From Desmodesmus armatus (Eukaryota > Chlorophyta > Chlorophyceae > Sphaeropleales > Scenedesmaceae), in assembly GCA_007449985.2 (NCBI GenBank), contig VIIQ02000246.1, positions 86,238 to 150,237 on the forward strand: a stretch of DNA of 64,000 nt, read 5' to 3'. The position numbers were made by a program, and so were the translations under genes. Positions 22,926-36,600 of the stretch are shown piece after piece (the first letter of the stretch is position 1; each line of letters starts with the position of its first letter). The notes under the pieces are model-generated. The model was not told where the DNA came from. It was given only the letters and a program-made list of their open reading frames with translations, and searched no databases.

Positions 22926-25115
22926 ACAGCAGAAGGCAGCGGGTGTCGTGTTTGAATGCAGCAGCAGCTTGTGCCCGTGGCAGCTTATGGAGTCGCAAGC
23001 AGTGTAGTTTGTATCCAGGTCAGCTCTGTCAATTTGTGGACACAGAGTGTGTTGTTGGCTATTGGGGTATACATATGTCGGACCCTGTCCAGTTTTGGTT
23101 GCACATCAGCATGTGCATGGGCGATGAGCACGCTTTCATGGACACAAATTGTAATCTGTCAAAGATGTGTTGGTGACGCCAACAGTGGGGTCCCTCACCA
23201 CGGAAATTCAACAAGCATAGTGGCACAAGCAGCAGCAGAGGCACGCGGCTGACTTTTGCTGCAGCTGGCTTGCAGTTGTGTTTGCAAAACCCAGGTACCG
23301 TACTGTGTGCTTGCGAGCACCAGAACGTACTGCACGCAGGCCATAATTATTTATAGTAATTATTGATTGGTGGGTGCAAGAGTACGGTGGGTGCAGGGAT
23401 ATGGAGGCAACCCCAGGGATCAGCCTGCAGAGAGACAAGCTGGTGCAACCTGCAGGGGTCTACATGCACATCCTGAACCATACCAGTGTGTCAAAGCTGG
23501 CATGAGTTGTCCAGCTTCATAGCGACAGGTGTAACAGACGATCACGATGGACCATGTACAAGCAACAGAATGAAAGTGACAGGAACAATGTGACAGGGCA
23601 CAAAAGGTGAGGCACAGCATGGCCATCCGCAGGCACCTGTGAAATAATAGTAGAAGATTTGATTTTTATTTATTGAGATTTCAATGATGTAATTCATCCG
23701 CAGGCACCTGTGAGTCTGGTGCTAGCATGATCCTATCCGCAGGCTGTTGCCTGCATGTGTGTGACAAGGTACGGCCATCACTCTTCGTACCTGTGCGGGG
23801 TGGCGTCGTCTAGCAGGGTGAACCTACAGGCAGCCGCCTTGAGCACAGCAGCTGCTTGACGGCTGTCACAACCACTTGGCAAGTCACTCAACTGTCAGTG
23901 ACCCCTGGAACTGTCAGTGACCCATGCGATTCACCGCACTGCTGTACCTGCGCTCTGCATGTAATGTGCGCTGTTGGCAGCTGGAGGCTGCAGCAGCTGC
24001 CCTGAGGCCTGCGCTGTCTGGTTTATCCCACTCTGGGACCCCAGAATCTCTATAAAAGCCCTCCAAACGGGCTACAACAGCTTTGTAGTGTACAACAACA
24101 CCATGTAACTACACAAGTTGTGGGGGTACCCCTTCTTCCCTATCCGCAGGCACTGGCTCCAAGACTTGCGATCACAGGAGCATTATCAGCCCAGGTTCTT
24201 TCCAGCTTCCCCTGAAGCCAACAAACCGGCTTCCTGGCCCTTCATGTTCTTTGCCCATGGGTTGACGTGTCGTTGTGGGCTGAGTGTGAACTTCCCTTAG
24301 TAGGTGAGGTAGTACCAAGTGGCCCATGCTGCAGGCGAAGCACTGAGTGTTTCTGCGCTTAGCTAGCCTCTGTCAGATGTAAATTCTAGAGTGATGGTGT
24401 GGTGCTGCACTGAGGCAACGAGAAACTCAAGCAGCTTAGGGTTCATAGTGAGCATCGCAACTGCCTTGATTCTGGGGTTCAAAGTGCATGAAACAAGCCA
24501 ATAATGAGATCTCTGCTGTAAGTAGTGTCTCAAGATAGTGTCGAGCTTGGAAACGCCGACCTACTTTGCGAAAGGTTGCGTCCGTCAGTACGACCGCGCA
24601 CAATTATAAAGACAGTATATACTCCCTACTGCTGCAAGAAGTTTGAGAACATGTGATGCAGATGGAAAATAACGCCATCAATTTGCGGCTTTCTTCACCT
24701 GGCTAGCTAGCCTATGGGGGCTCCCAGCACAAACAGCAGGGCAACACAACAACTGCAGGCAGTACGGCATGTAAGCGTCGGCGTTAGAGATGATTCAAGA
24801 GTGTGGATAGTTGCAAACACGCATCCACAACCAGATGAACCAGCATCAAGCTCCCGTGGTCCCCGAAGTCTGAGCGATATTCAGGGCTGAAGTGTGAGTG
24901 ACCGGATGATTTGGCGACAACACTGTCTGCACCCTGCTTGGCCAGCCGTTTTGCTTACACATCTTTTCATTCCAGCAGCGATCAACACAAAATACGACTG
25001 CCCACTACCGTGTGTCTACATTTGCTACTGCTGCAAGCGCCCTAGTCTTGTGCAAGCAGGAGGGCCAGCCACAGATCCCACAGGGTGCTGATCATTAAGT
25101 CAGATAAGTGCAACA
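22926..25115. other. RBD1 3' UTR and promoter region of the first metalloprotease
   Basis: No coding exon is supported. A direct repeat, ATCCGCAGGCACCTGTGA, occurs near 23627 and 23697, and a related ATCCGCAGGCACTGG at 24141. TATAAAAG at 24050 is a good TATA match but lies over 1 kb before the next start codon, so it would imply an intron-containing 5' UTR or an unseen transcript. The segment 24300-25000 is relatively A/T-rich for the window. Confidence 0.5.
23150..23154 (+). terminator. Candidate polyadenylation signal TGTAA for RBD1
   Basis: This is the first TGTAA after the RBD1 stop codon, 225 bases downstream. Confidence 0.35.
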
Positions 25116-26456
25116 ATGTCTCTGCAGCGAGCAGCGTTGCTTCTGCTGCTGGTGGTAGCAATGCTCAGCAAGTGCAGCTTAGCTGAGCCGAAACCCAAGA
25201 CAACGAAAAACAAGGAAGACTATAAGGCCTGTGGAGGTGCCAAGAAATGCCTGGGCGTGGCTAGACTCGACAAAATCCGTCGGAGGAGTGGAATTGGCCA
25301 CAAGTCAGTCGACGCAGTTGCCGCTCAAATCGATGAGGATGGAGATCTGGTAAGTATTCGAAGTGCTCAGTACAGCATACGGGTTCCGACGTGCCTTTGC
25401 TGCAGCACATATGGTACTTCAGCTGTCCCGGGTTTGCGGGACCGTAGCACGTCCGGGCGTTGTCGCAGCAAACTACAAGCCTGCAGCAGGTTGATGCAGA
25501 ACAAACGTGTCTTTATCCCAGTGAAATGACACTGGCAGCAGGATCAGCTGTAGCATCAGCTGCTGCTGCTGCTGCATGGGGCACCATGTGTGCTTTGCAG
25601 TGGCCTCCCTGCCAGCACCATGACTCAAGCAATTGCTGTATTCTGCTGCTGCCTGACACGTGCATCTTGCAGGGTGTTGACGAGCTGTCAGACATGCTGG
25701 TCTACAGTTGTGCTGGCATGCTGCCCTCAGATGGCCAGGTCAATGCCGCAGCTGTCACAGAACCTACATACGATGCTGCAGTGTCTGAAGGCATAGCAGA
25801 GCCCACCCCTCTGCACCACCATCACCATCACCACCACAGGCATCTGCTACAGGAGGGAGCAGAGATCGGGTTGGATGCTGCTGAGGGAGAGATCGCCAGT
25901 GGATGGGCGGTGAGTGGCTTTGCAAGCAGCAGCTGCTGCAGCACGTGCACCAGCCATGGCTATGCTATCTTGTGCTGCGCGTAGTGAAAACATAGTGTTG
26001 TGGGCCCATGCAAGCCAAACGCACTTCACCGTTGCACGTGCTTCAAATCAGCCTCATTTCAACAAAAGATTGGAAGCAGTGGAAGTGGCTTCACACACAC
26101 CCTTCCCACCTTTCTTACCTCCCTCACGCCTGACCAGAGAGATTGGGTACGCAAGTAAGCCCTCTGGGCACCCTCATGAGCCCGACGCTCGCTGGCTAGC
26201 GCTGAGGTTGGGACCCTGTCCCCAATTATTGTACTGTACTTACGCCGCCAGACACATCCCTCCCTCCCCAAACCTTGATTGCAGCCTGATGTTCCAGACA
26301 CCCCCATCGATGTTGTCACAGCCTTCAAGCTGCACTCCCGCCCCAGCGCAGTGAGGAAAATCTTCCTGGATTTTGACGGACACATCACACAGAACACGCA
26401 GTGGAATGTGGGCCGTGCAGCGCAGCTTGTCACGCCTCCCTAAGACAAGGTGAGCC

Positions 26457-26521
26457 GGTCACTCTTTATACTTGTGCCATGTCACTCTTTATACTTGTGC
26501 TTTCACTCTTTATACTTGTGC
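26457..26521 (+). repeat. Short tandem repeat after an exon end
   Basis: CACTCTTTATACTTGTGC is repeated three times with a 22-26 base period directly after the donor of exon 3 of metalloprotease copy A. Confidence 0.85.
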
Positions 26522-27579
26522 CGTTGTGTGATTGCACCCCCTGGCCGATTGCGCAAGCAGGTGGTGAAACCACTTCAGCTGAGCACTCCTCATAGTGTCA
26601 TCACACCAGGCGCGAAGCGCTGAAAGGTCCAAGCCAGCTGCAGCAGCAGCCCTCTCTGCGCTGTGATGATGGGTGGTTGCCCACTCAACACATGCTGCAG
26701 CAGCCAGCCACTGAACCGAGCAGGCCTGGCTTGGCAACGGCCCGTGTGGTAGACACACCCTGAACCTTTTGAATTTGAATTTGAATTTGATCCTCCTGCG
26801 GCCTTTACTTCTGTGCAGGACGGCTTCCCCACAACCTGGAGTGCCAGTGAGCTGTCAGATATCCTTTCAATCTGGCGCGCTGTCTCTGAGGATTACGCTC
26901 CATGGGATGTGGATGTGACCACGGAAGACCCAGGGGATGCCTACCTAGGCGTGAATGGCATCCGCGCAGCAATTGGGGGCGCATTCGGTGACTGTGAGTT
27001 TCTCTTTTGCTGTGCGCACCGCCTGCATCCCCTGTTTGCTGCTGCTGCAGCACATGCACGCAGTAAGCATGTTGCTCTGTAGTTATTATCGCTCACAGTG
27101 CCCATGTGTTATGCATCCTGCAAGCAGCAGGTCCACCGGACCTACTGACCGTCAAGCATGGTAGTCAAGTCTCTAAGCTAGCGTGTCCTTTGGCAATTCA
27201 GGGTCGATAACGTAACTCCCCGGATCTCCCTACTGTTTGTCTGGCTGTGTGCGCTTGACAGGGTATATCAACTCTGCTGGCGGTGTTGCCTATGTGGGAT
27301 CCTTCGCCAGAAACAACGGCTTCTTCTCCCCAGCGTTCGTCTTCGCCAGATCTCTCTCCAACAGCCCCAAGTAAGCCCTCAGCGCTGATCAGTCAAGCTC
27401 CTGTGTACACTCAGCCCGTGTACGGCACAGACGGCCCCCACCTTTCCGGGCTGCTTCGAATGTTGCCAGCGCCGCAATACGGCAGGTGTACATGGCTGCT
27501 ATCAATGCCCAAACCAGCATGCCGCCCACCGTGATAACCACATTGCCGCAAGCGTTCACCATTTCCCTGCGCTGATGGT

Positions 27580-27581
<2 letters not shown>

Positions 27582-27631
<50 letters not shown>
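27582..27631. repeat. CTG trinucleotide run
   Basis: This is an uninterrupted run of about 16 CTG units in an intron of metalloprotease A, serving as the pyrimidine tract of the following acceptor. Similar shorter runs precede acceptors at 20522-20550, 21426-21448, 21841-21866 and 22857-22893. Confidence 0.9.
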
Positions 27632-27634
<3 letters not shown>

Positions 27635-29838
27635 ATTCACCATCCATCCATTCAGGTGGATCGCTGAGGCGGCCTCTCATGAGATCGGCCACACTCTGGG
27701 CCTCTCCCATGACGGTGTGGTGGGCGGGAGCGGCTACTACGGGGGCATTCCAACAGCCTGTGGGCACCAATCATGGGCGCCGGTTACTACAGCACTATCA
27801 CTCAGTTCTCCTGTGGCGAGTACTTGAACGCCAACAACAAAGAAGATGACTTGACGGTGGGTTGCGTTGGCACAGTACAGATGCCGCAGCTGCATCGCCC
27901 CACCGGTGGGCAGAGACGCTCTTTGGTCCAATCCACACCGCTGCTCTCCTTGCGCTATTTCTTTTACATCTGATTCCTTACTACATGCGGCTCGGGGCCC
28001 GCACCTGGTCACGCCTTGAGCTGCTGCAGTGGCGTTCATGCAGGCAGATGGCACTGCCCTTGTGGTTTTTCAATGAGACTGTAGGGCCTACTGCCAGAGC
28101 TAAAAAAGCCCTGCACGATCCCAGGTGCTGTAATCTGTCGACAGAGCGACATGCAACGCTGTAGTCTGCTCTACACGCTGTGCGTGTGGACAGTCAAACT
28201 GTACTCATCAACCCTAAACCCCAACCTCAAACCCTGCATTATCCCGTCCGTCGTGCTGCAGGTCATCAGCAGCCGGCTCGGCAATGTGTACAGCTGGACT
28301 GACGAGCATGGCAGCAGCATCGCCACAGCAACACCCTTCACAACAGTCACACCCAACGCAGGCGGTGTGACCGTCACAGGGGCCAGCTACGGCATTATCA
28401 GGTTGGTTGGTGCAACAGTAGCAGCAGGATACATCCATTTTGGGGGGGTTTCTTGCCTTACAGCAGCAGCACTACTGCAATTTGCGTCGCCATGTCCTGC
28501 ACAAGCATCTGGCACCTGACAAACTGTTTTCCAGATACCACAAGTGCTGCTGGCGGCAGCGGCGGCTTGTCTCGTCCTCGACGCAACAGCAGCAGCAGCA
28601 GCCAGATAACCGTTCTGTGTAAAGTGTGGGCGGCCTGGCACATTGAGTAGCGCTTGCCACCCTTCCTCGCTCCATATGTATGCACTATCGCCACATATAC
28701 CATCCACATCCCTAACAAACAGCATGCCTGTTTCTGTCATGTGTTGCAGGGCACCTGATGATGTCGACATGTTCACATTCACCACCACAGCAGCAGGCAC
28801 CGTAACCTTCTCCCTGCAAGTCGCCCCAGGTGCCAGAGCCAATCTAGCAGCTACTGTGGCCCTCCTGGATGCTTCCAACACTCTCCTTACAGCTGCTACA
28901 GGATCCGGCCTCAGCAATCAGTTTGCAGTACCAGCTGCCGGGCAGTACTTCCTGTCAGTACAGGCTGCAGGGCTTAACGAGCCCCTGGCCACAGGGTTTA
29001 GCACTTATGCCAGCCGCGGCCAGTACAAGCTGACAGCAGTGTTCCCTGGCAGTAGTCAGCCTGCGGTTCCCTCCCCTGCACCAGTGACCCCCTCACCGTC
29101 CCCTCAGCCCCCTAGCCCCTCTCCTCTGCCCCCCAGCCCAAGCCCCAGCCCCAGCCCAAGCCCATCCCCTTCCCCTGCACCACCAGCAGCAATGACCATC
29201 ACCATCACCAATTCAAAAGCCGGCTCAAATGTAGGTGTTCTCTGCCAGATCTTTGTGAGATCAGCACTATGGCACTGCGCATGGACAGCACACACAGTGT
29301 GTGGCATGTACAGCTCCGAAAGCATGCGTAATTCTGTTGCAAAGCCCGCAAGAACCCCCCGGCAACAACCTCAGACTGCAAGCATGACGTACTGCCTTGG
29401 CAAGGCTTCTTGCTGTGGCTCGCTGTGCTTTATTGCTGCCTAAAACCTCAGCATGTGTTCTCACCTTTGTGCCCCCTGCCCACCTGCCTGCCTGCCTGCC
29501 TGCCTGTCTGCCGGTCTGCCTGCGTGTTTTGTTGCTTTCCGCAGACCTGCAACGCCCGCATCAGAGTCGTCAGGATGTCTGACGGTGCAGTGCTCAACAA
29601 CGCGGTCGTCAGCGGGACCTGGAACTCAGTACTGAACAGGAGCGGCTGGCCCTACGCTGCCTCTGCAACAACAGGAGATACTGGCATTGCAGGAGAAGCA
29701 TCTTTAACTTCTAACAGCCTGCCAGGACGGAAAGGCAATGGCTGCTGGTTTGTTGTCCAGAGCGTCCAGCTGACAGGGTTTTTCATGAACCCTAGCGTGC
29801 CTGCCGGCGGCGTCGCCAGCCCTACTGTCAGGTGGTGA

Positions 29839-32800
29839 TCATATCCTGTGATCAGGGGTTATACTGTGTGGTTTTTGCATGTGAAGATCTGTCGCATGTG
29901 TGGCTCTGCTTGTCTGGGGCTTCGATTTGGCCTCTGTTCCGGGCCCCTTTTTGTTAGGTGCGCGGAGCATCAATACAGGGCAAGGCCCTTGCTCGGAGCT
30001 TGCACGTTTGATACATGATTGGTCGTCAAGGCTCTTGATAGTGTGTCGTGACGTATCCCGGCATAGCATGGCATGGCACGCCGCGTCGTCAGGGCGCAGC
30101 ACGACATGTATCTTTGCTTCGTGCGTCATGGCATGGATTTAACAGGGTTCAGCCTGCATCAAATTTTGCTGCCCGGGCGGGGGGGGGGGGGAGCAAGTTT
30201 GCGCTTGTCAGCACGGTGCTGACAGTGGATGTTTGGGCACCGGGGTTTTGGCCGCATGACGACACCAACCATCATGATGACAGTAGTGCTGGGCTTGCAC
30301 ACCTGCGAGCTTGCTGGCGCACCCACCCGCCCCCTGTGATCCCCATTAGCATTTCATCTTCTGTATCTAGCAGCATTTCCAGTGTGCGTGCAACTTGCAG
30401 TGAGGTTATCGGAATGAGTCATGTTGTGCTGTGCTGCGCTATGGCAGCATTGCCTGTGCTGAGCCGTCGACAGATGTTGCGGATGCTTGATTTGACCGGA
30501 TCGGCTGTTGGATAAGGCCTGATCTGGCCGTGGGCATGTGCCTCAGACCATGTTTAGTAAAGGAGCCCACTTGCCTGTGTCATTCAGGGTGCAGGCATGG
30601 CTCTCTGCAGGGTATGCTGCATATGCCAATATGCAGCCGTTGAAGAAGCTGTGCGCAAGGCATGCCAGTCTGTCAATCAATCCAACAGGCTGCTGCTGCC
30701 TGTTGTTTATGCCCGGCGGGCTGAAGTGTTGGCATGTTTTCGACGTTTCATCTGTATGTGCATCAGGAGACGTGTGGAGAAGAAGGGAACTGCATGTGTC
30801 TTAATGCTGTTGCTGTTGGAGAGTGTTGTCTGTAAGGCAGCAACCTCATGTGCGGCACGCACAGGCCATGATGGTCTGCACTAGCAGCGCGCAGGTGCGC
30901 ACGTGCAGGCTTTGCTGTGGGGGTCAGAGGTCAGGGGTCTATACGAGTTGAGGGCAACTGATGCCTCACACATGCACGTCGGCGCCCTTAGGCAGGCATT
31001 CCAGGTGTACGTATGTGCACCTGGCAGCTCACGTAGCAGCGTGGGTGTGTGGGCGTGTGGGTGGGGGTAGAAGGGCCTTCGCTGGTGGGCCATGGGCCAT
31101 GCCAAGATGATCTTTGGTGGTATTGATCAGCCCGCGCTGCGTTCGCGGGTGTGTGGGTTTTGCAGCAGGGGTTTGTTTGCTGGTGGGCCATGCACATTCA
31201 GGCAGATGCCAGGCTCCGGCATCGGCTGCTGGAGTTGTGCACTACACAACGGATTGCTATGTGTGCCTGCTGCCTGCAGGGATGTATGCAGGAGGGATAC
31301 TCTGTGATGTATATGCATGCTTGTGTGTTGTTAGGTATGTTGTGCAGTGCCTCAGTTTTCATTTTGCATGCATGCATGTGTGTTGTTAGGTGTGTTTCAA
31401 GTATGTTCCATAGCTCACCCGGTCCTGCCATTGGATGTATGCGATACCTTTGTGTGTGCACACACGTGTTGCCCATGCCAACACCATTCCGAATGGGTGA
31501 CCCGCTTTTGCCCCTAAGCTAAGCTAAGAGCCTTGGTGTCCCCCGCCCGTCACTCAAAGCAAGCCCACCACTGTTGGCAATTGGCACGTTGTGCTGTTTT
31601 CCTGTTGAGGGTCCCTACGTGTACGCTGTATGGGGTGACCCTTGTCAGTAGGCTTGCAGGCCGTCTATGTGTGTGTCATTGTGCTGACCTGGCGGCGAAG
31701 CATTGTAGGAATGGCACAGCGCAGTGAGTGCTGGCAAGTATTGTGACATGTTCCCGTGCATGCTGCCTGCTTTCAGAAGACTGCTACCACCTGGTTACGT
31801 GACCCACATCTCGTCTGTTGACCGTGTCTGACCGTCTCCAATTCCTCATCCCCGGCGTCTCGTTTTGTGCTAGTCACCAAGCGCATGCGGCAGACAGTGC
31901 ATCTGCTGCCGTCATGGCGCATGGTTGCTGAATGTCACGTTGTGCTGCTTGTACATCGACACCTTCAGGGGTTCTATCACCTGTCCTGTCACCCCCACCC
32001 TCTCCACCTCTCAGCTGTTCTGTCACCTGCACGTCACCAGATGCGTCCTCTCTTCCACATGCATGTGTGTTTTGCTCTCTGTTTCTTTTCTTGTTTCTCT
32101 TGTATCGTGTTGTTTGCATGGTTGTCAGGACCTGCACCAAAAGCAGGCGGCTGCTGCAGCTGCCGCCAAGTTGTGCCTGTCGCCACACTGCTCTCCAAGC
32201 AGCAGCCAGATGGATCATCCTCGGATCTTTTTTGGTTCTTGCATGGTCTGTGTTGCTTTTGGCTCCTGAGTTTTTGGTCTTGCTGTCTTTTATCTGGTTT
32301 CCAGCCTGACAAACAGCACAGCTGGCAGCATGGGCGCACCGGCTGGCGCGGTGTGCCACACTGTGGAGGGCCTCCTCAGGAGCTAGTAGGCCGTCTCTAG
32401 TCAACATTGGGCTGCAAGATGCACAAGTGCTCTGCAGGCCTGACAGTCTTTTCAGCTCAGTTCCTGTGCTGCTTGCAAGATGTTTACCATTACCTGTCAG
32501 CGTGCCTGTGCAGCTGTCTCCCGTTGATGCTTCTGCTCTTCCTGTGGCACTGCTCAACTGCATCGGATGACTTGTCATGTAACCAGATCATGTCCATGAA
32601 ATCGACATTGCCGCCACTTACTTTGGGCTGGGCCTTGCTCGTTGGAGGCCTTGTTCAATATATTGAGAGCAGACTATCAACATAACCTGCCTGAAACGAC
32701 TATCCGCACACACTGCATGCTGCTTCCGCAAGCTGCTGGCATGCCACGGTCGAGGCTGCATAGCTACAGCGTACAGCCTGCGCAGTGCGCATGCACATGC

Positions 32801-33624
32801 ATTCTGCATAGACGGGTGCAGACAGCAGCAATGAGACCGGTCTTCAAAAAAACAAGTCCTGCAACAGCTGTGTGGTTTGCATACACGCCCACAAACTGTG
32901 CAGACATCATGACAACAAAGGCACTGCTGTCCCCACATCATCCTGAGCAGCACTGGTGCAGTGTGGGCTCGACTGCTGGCGCCACACACTCCCTAGGTCA
33001 AACAACAGCCTTTGTATCTGATGGACCCGGTCCTGATGTCCTTGGGATGGATCCAATCTTCGGCTGATGGCTGGCCAGCACATGTGCCTGCATCATGGAT
33101 GGACATGTGCCATACTATGATAGCGGTGCGCAAGCCTTACAGGTGTGGCGTGCTGCAGTGTGGTGTGATCGGTTAGGGAAATGCACTCTCATATGCACAC
33201 ACCCGATCATCAAGTACTGCTCTCTGCACACAAGTACTGCCATGTGCACACCCCACAACAGACCCCACAACAACCCGATCATCAAGTACATGTACTGCCC
33301 ATGCTCAGCAATTGCTGGGCTAAGAGACTGTGCCTGTCAGCGGCCAGATCGCAAAGCAATTGTAAACAAGGGCTAAATGAAAAACCTGTGGGCGACAAAG
33401 CGAGCCTCACCGGTTTGAAACAAACCTGGGGTTTGAAGGAAGCAACAGCTCGCTGAACTGAGCGATGAGGAAAGCCGTCAGCCTCCAGAGAAGGTCTTTC
33501 AAGCTTAGTTACTGTGTCGATAGCTCATGTAACTGAGATTGTCGGTCGTCAATTGCAGCAGTTGGCCTGTAACTGTTGGTGGTGCTGCTGTCTGGTGCTG
33601 TGGCCAGCTGGCTGAAACCAAAGC
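29839..33624. other. Spacer between the two metalloprotease copies
   Basis: No exon is supported on either strand over 3.8 kb, although scattered open frames exist. TGTAA at 30831-30835 is a possible polyadenylation signal of copy A. A G-run lies at 30180. The promoter of copy B must lie near the right end. Confidence 0.55.
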
Positions 33625-36600
33625 ATGAAGTCTTCAAATTCCTGGATGTGTTGTCTTCTTTTGAGTGCAGTGATCCTTTTGCAGATTCATGTGTGCTCAG
33701 CCAAACGCCAGTGGAATTTCACAGCAACTGGGGGTGCTGTTGCCACGCTTGGCAGCGCCAGGTTGGAGCGTCTCCGACAGAGATCAGGGATGGCAAGGTT
33801 CAACAAAAGCAGGGAGCAGCTTGGTAGTGCCCTGGACGACGATGATGACTTGGTGAGCTCCCTGCAGCAGTGACAGCCCAAGTCTACCATGTGCTGCTGG
33901 CAACTGCCAAACCTTGGTTTATACAGGCCTACTAGGGGTGACACTAATCTTGACCTGAAGTGCTGTCAGTGCTGCACCTGAGGTTGTGTTTGCATCCTGC
34001 AGGGCGTCGATCTTACGAACGACATGCTGATCTACTCCTGTGCTGGCTTGGTAGCTCCTGCAGGCCGGGGCGATAAGGATAAGGACAAGCCCCGCCGGCA
34101 TCAGCACAACAGGAGGGGCCTCAAAGGTCTCCTGCCTGAGGCATTTGCAGCAGAAATATCATCTGGCTGGCTGGTAAGGGCTGCATGCCAGTGTTGCTGT
34201 GCAGGCTGTTGTCCCTCTGTCATGCTTGATTGTGCTGGGGTGCCTGGCTGTTGCTGCATGGCAGGACTCCTGCATGCGCATGATGCAGTGAGCAGTATGC
34301 TCGCGCCAACCATGGCCCAGCACATGCATACTTACATGCTACTTCTGCTGTTGACTGAGGCCGCAGCTGCATGCAGCTGCATGAGCTCCTGCCAGCACGA
34401 CAGTACAAGGTGTCGTGCTGTCACGTAATGCCTGTCGACTCCTTTGTCCTGCTCGAACTGCTGCTGTAGCCCAGCACACCAGATGCTGTCATCAGCAAAG
34501 CCCAAGCCTTCAGCCTGCACTCCCGCCCCAGTGCCGGACGCAAGATCGTGCTGGACTTTGATGGACATACTACAACAGGGACTGCCTGGAATGCAGAGAA
34601 GGGAATGGCTGCCATCACAAGCCGCCCGTACGACAAGGTCAGCACGCTAGTTGGGATGCGACAGGAAGCAGCAGCTGTGGTCATCAACATGCACCACATG
34701 GCGCATGTGTCCTGCACAGGCAGAAGCCCCGCATGAAGCACCTGCCAGGCTCAGCAGGCAGCCTGTTGCCTGTACACAGCTGCGCAGCTGTTTCAGACAG
34801 CAGCTTGTCACCTGTAATCCACTGCATGACTGCATGATTGCTGTGCAGGACGGCAGCCCCACAACATGGAGTGACAGTGAGTTATCTGATATCCTGGCGA
34901 TCTGGCGCTTTGTTGCCGAGGACTATGCCCCATGGGACGTGGACGTGACCACAGAAGACCCAGGGGATGCTTACCTGTTGCTCAATGGCATCCGCACAGT
35001 CATTGGAGGGTCCTACACGGATTGTGAGTGTTGCTCGGAGTTGCAGCAGCAGGTCCCATCACTTGCACAATGCCAACATTCCTGAATTGTCGCCAAATAT
35101 GCAGCGCTGTCCCGCGCATACACAGCACCTTGTCGTAGCTGCCTGTGTTAGAGATACCAGGTGAGTATCAGCCCTGTCGGACTTGTAAGCAGATATGCTG
35201 GGCCTTCCTGCAGTGGTGTACACTACAGGGTAATCACGCTGCTGTGTGTGCAGGGTTTGGCTCTGAATGTGGCGGTGTGGCATACGTCGGCACATATGGT
35301 GAGCAGATGGGCGGCTCTGCTGCCAGCATTTGACAAGCAGCGCACACCAGCAATGGCCGCAGACAGCAGCAGCAAGCAGCGTGTGGGTACATGCTTAGTG
35401 ACACTGGCGATGTTCTTGCTGCGCACCTACGTGAAGGGAGCCACTCAGGTATAGCGCTGTCATACCCTTTCATGGTATTGGCTTGGTTACTGGCCATGTG
35501 TTGGCACGCCAGAACATGCTTTGCTGCCAGCTGGCAGATGCAGCTGCAGGTGCTGCTTCAAGCTGCGCAAGGTTCCATGGCATGTGTGTTTGCTGCTGCA
35601 GGCAAATTCCAGGGCTATTACCGGCCAGCCTTCGTCTTCCCTGTCAACCTGGGGAACCATTATGCCAAGTATGTGGCATGCTGCTGCACGCGCAGTGTCA
35701 AACACTGCCGTCACCGCAATGGCATGCGGGGCCCACATGCCTCCATTACTGGTTGTAGTGGATACTGCTACATGGTCTTGGTGCATCCTGCATCCTGCAT
35801 CACTGATCCGCACAACACACCCCAGTCGCCTCACATGGTGTGTCCTGGGTGCTGACCAATGCCGGCGCTGTCCTGCTTTCTGTCCTGCTACAACAGGTAC
35901 GTTGCCGACGCAGTCTCACACGAGGTTGGCCACACTTTGGGGTTGTCTCATGATGGTGTGGCGCGTGGATCCGCTTACTACTCAGGACACGCCGACTGGT
36001 GAGCTGTGCGGCTGCGCTGGCTGGCTCCCTTATGCTTGCATGTTCCCTAGTCGGCAGCTTGGAGACCTCTGCGGCACCCGCAAATTGATTGCTGACTGTC
36101 AGCTTGCGCTGATCTTATCTTGTGCTTATGTTCATTCAACGAAGAGTGTTTGTCACATGGTCTCCACAGGGCACCAATCATGGGGGTGTCGTACCACAAA
36201 GCAATTTCCCAGTGGAGCAAGTGAGTCAGCTTGCTTGCAGGTGCACATGCCATGTGACATAGGCTCACATGAGCGCTTATATCATGTTGATGCTTACAAC
36301 AAGTACCTGTTTGTGGACATCAAGAAACCACCTTGCCTCAAACATGTGTTCCTTGCATGTGCAGAGGAGAGTATACCAACGCCAACAACAAGGAGGACGA
36401 CATAGCCGTGAGTTGGCAGTGGGGCTTATCTGCTGTGCCTGCTGGCTGTGTGTGCAATTTTTTTGCAAGTTTCTTCTGTAATCTATCTGTCATCAGGGCC
36501 CGTGGCGTCATGGCTGCTCGGGTCCACGACCCCATGCACAGGGCATAGCAAGCCACCCTCCTTGACAGCCATGCGTGCTGGTTGTCCTGCATGCAGATCA

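Larger units (their letters stand above)
25116..29838 (+). pseudogene. Secreted metzincin-type zinc metalloprotease, copy A, with stop and frame break
   Basis: Nine exons are recognisable: 25116-25349, 25673-25909, 26285-26449, 26819-26993, 27262-27370, 27656-27856, 28262-28401, 28750-29230 and 29545-29838. In order they encode a signal peptide (LLLLLVVAMLSKCSLA), a propeptide with a His run, [32 protein letters not shown], the zinc site [13 protein letters not shown], a Met-turn (APIMG), LNANNKEDD, a PPC-like beta domain, a Ser-Pro-rich linker and a C-terminal Cys-paired domain (TCNARIRVV...GNGC). Copy A has TAA at 26441-26443 where copy B has TAC (PPYDK), and two extra bases (TG) just before the Met-turn. 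Both fall inside the catalytic region. All other junctions are normal, so the loss is recent or the sequence is in error. It was probably an extracellular or cell-wall protease. Confidence 0.82.

Noticed and set aside
24046..24060. TATAAAAG as the promoter of metalloprotease A
   Set aside because: It is a good match to a TATA box but lies 1.07 kb from the start codon with no supported 5' UTR intron. It is mentioned only within the spacer entry.
24118..24300. A 60-codon frame after the TATA-like site
   Set aside because: It has no partner exons, domain or start context, and the length is expected by chance.
31874..32578. A 234-codon minus-strand open frame between the metalloproteases
   Set aside because: The composition is that of a chance frame, with no domain, no matching splice context and no Kozak-like start.
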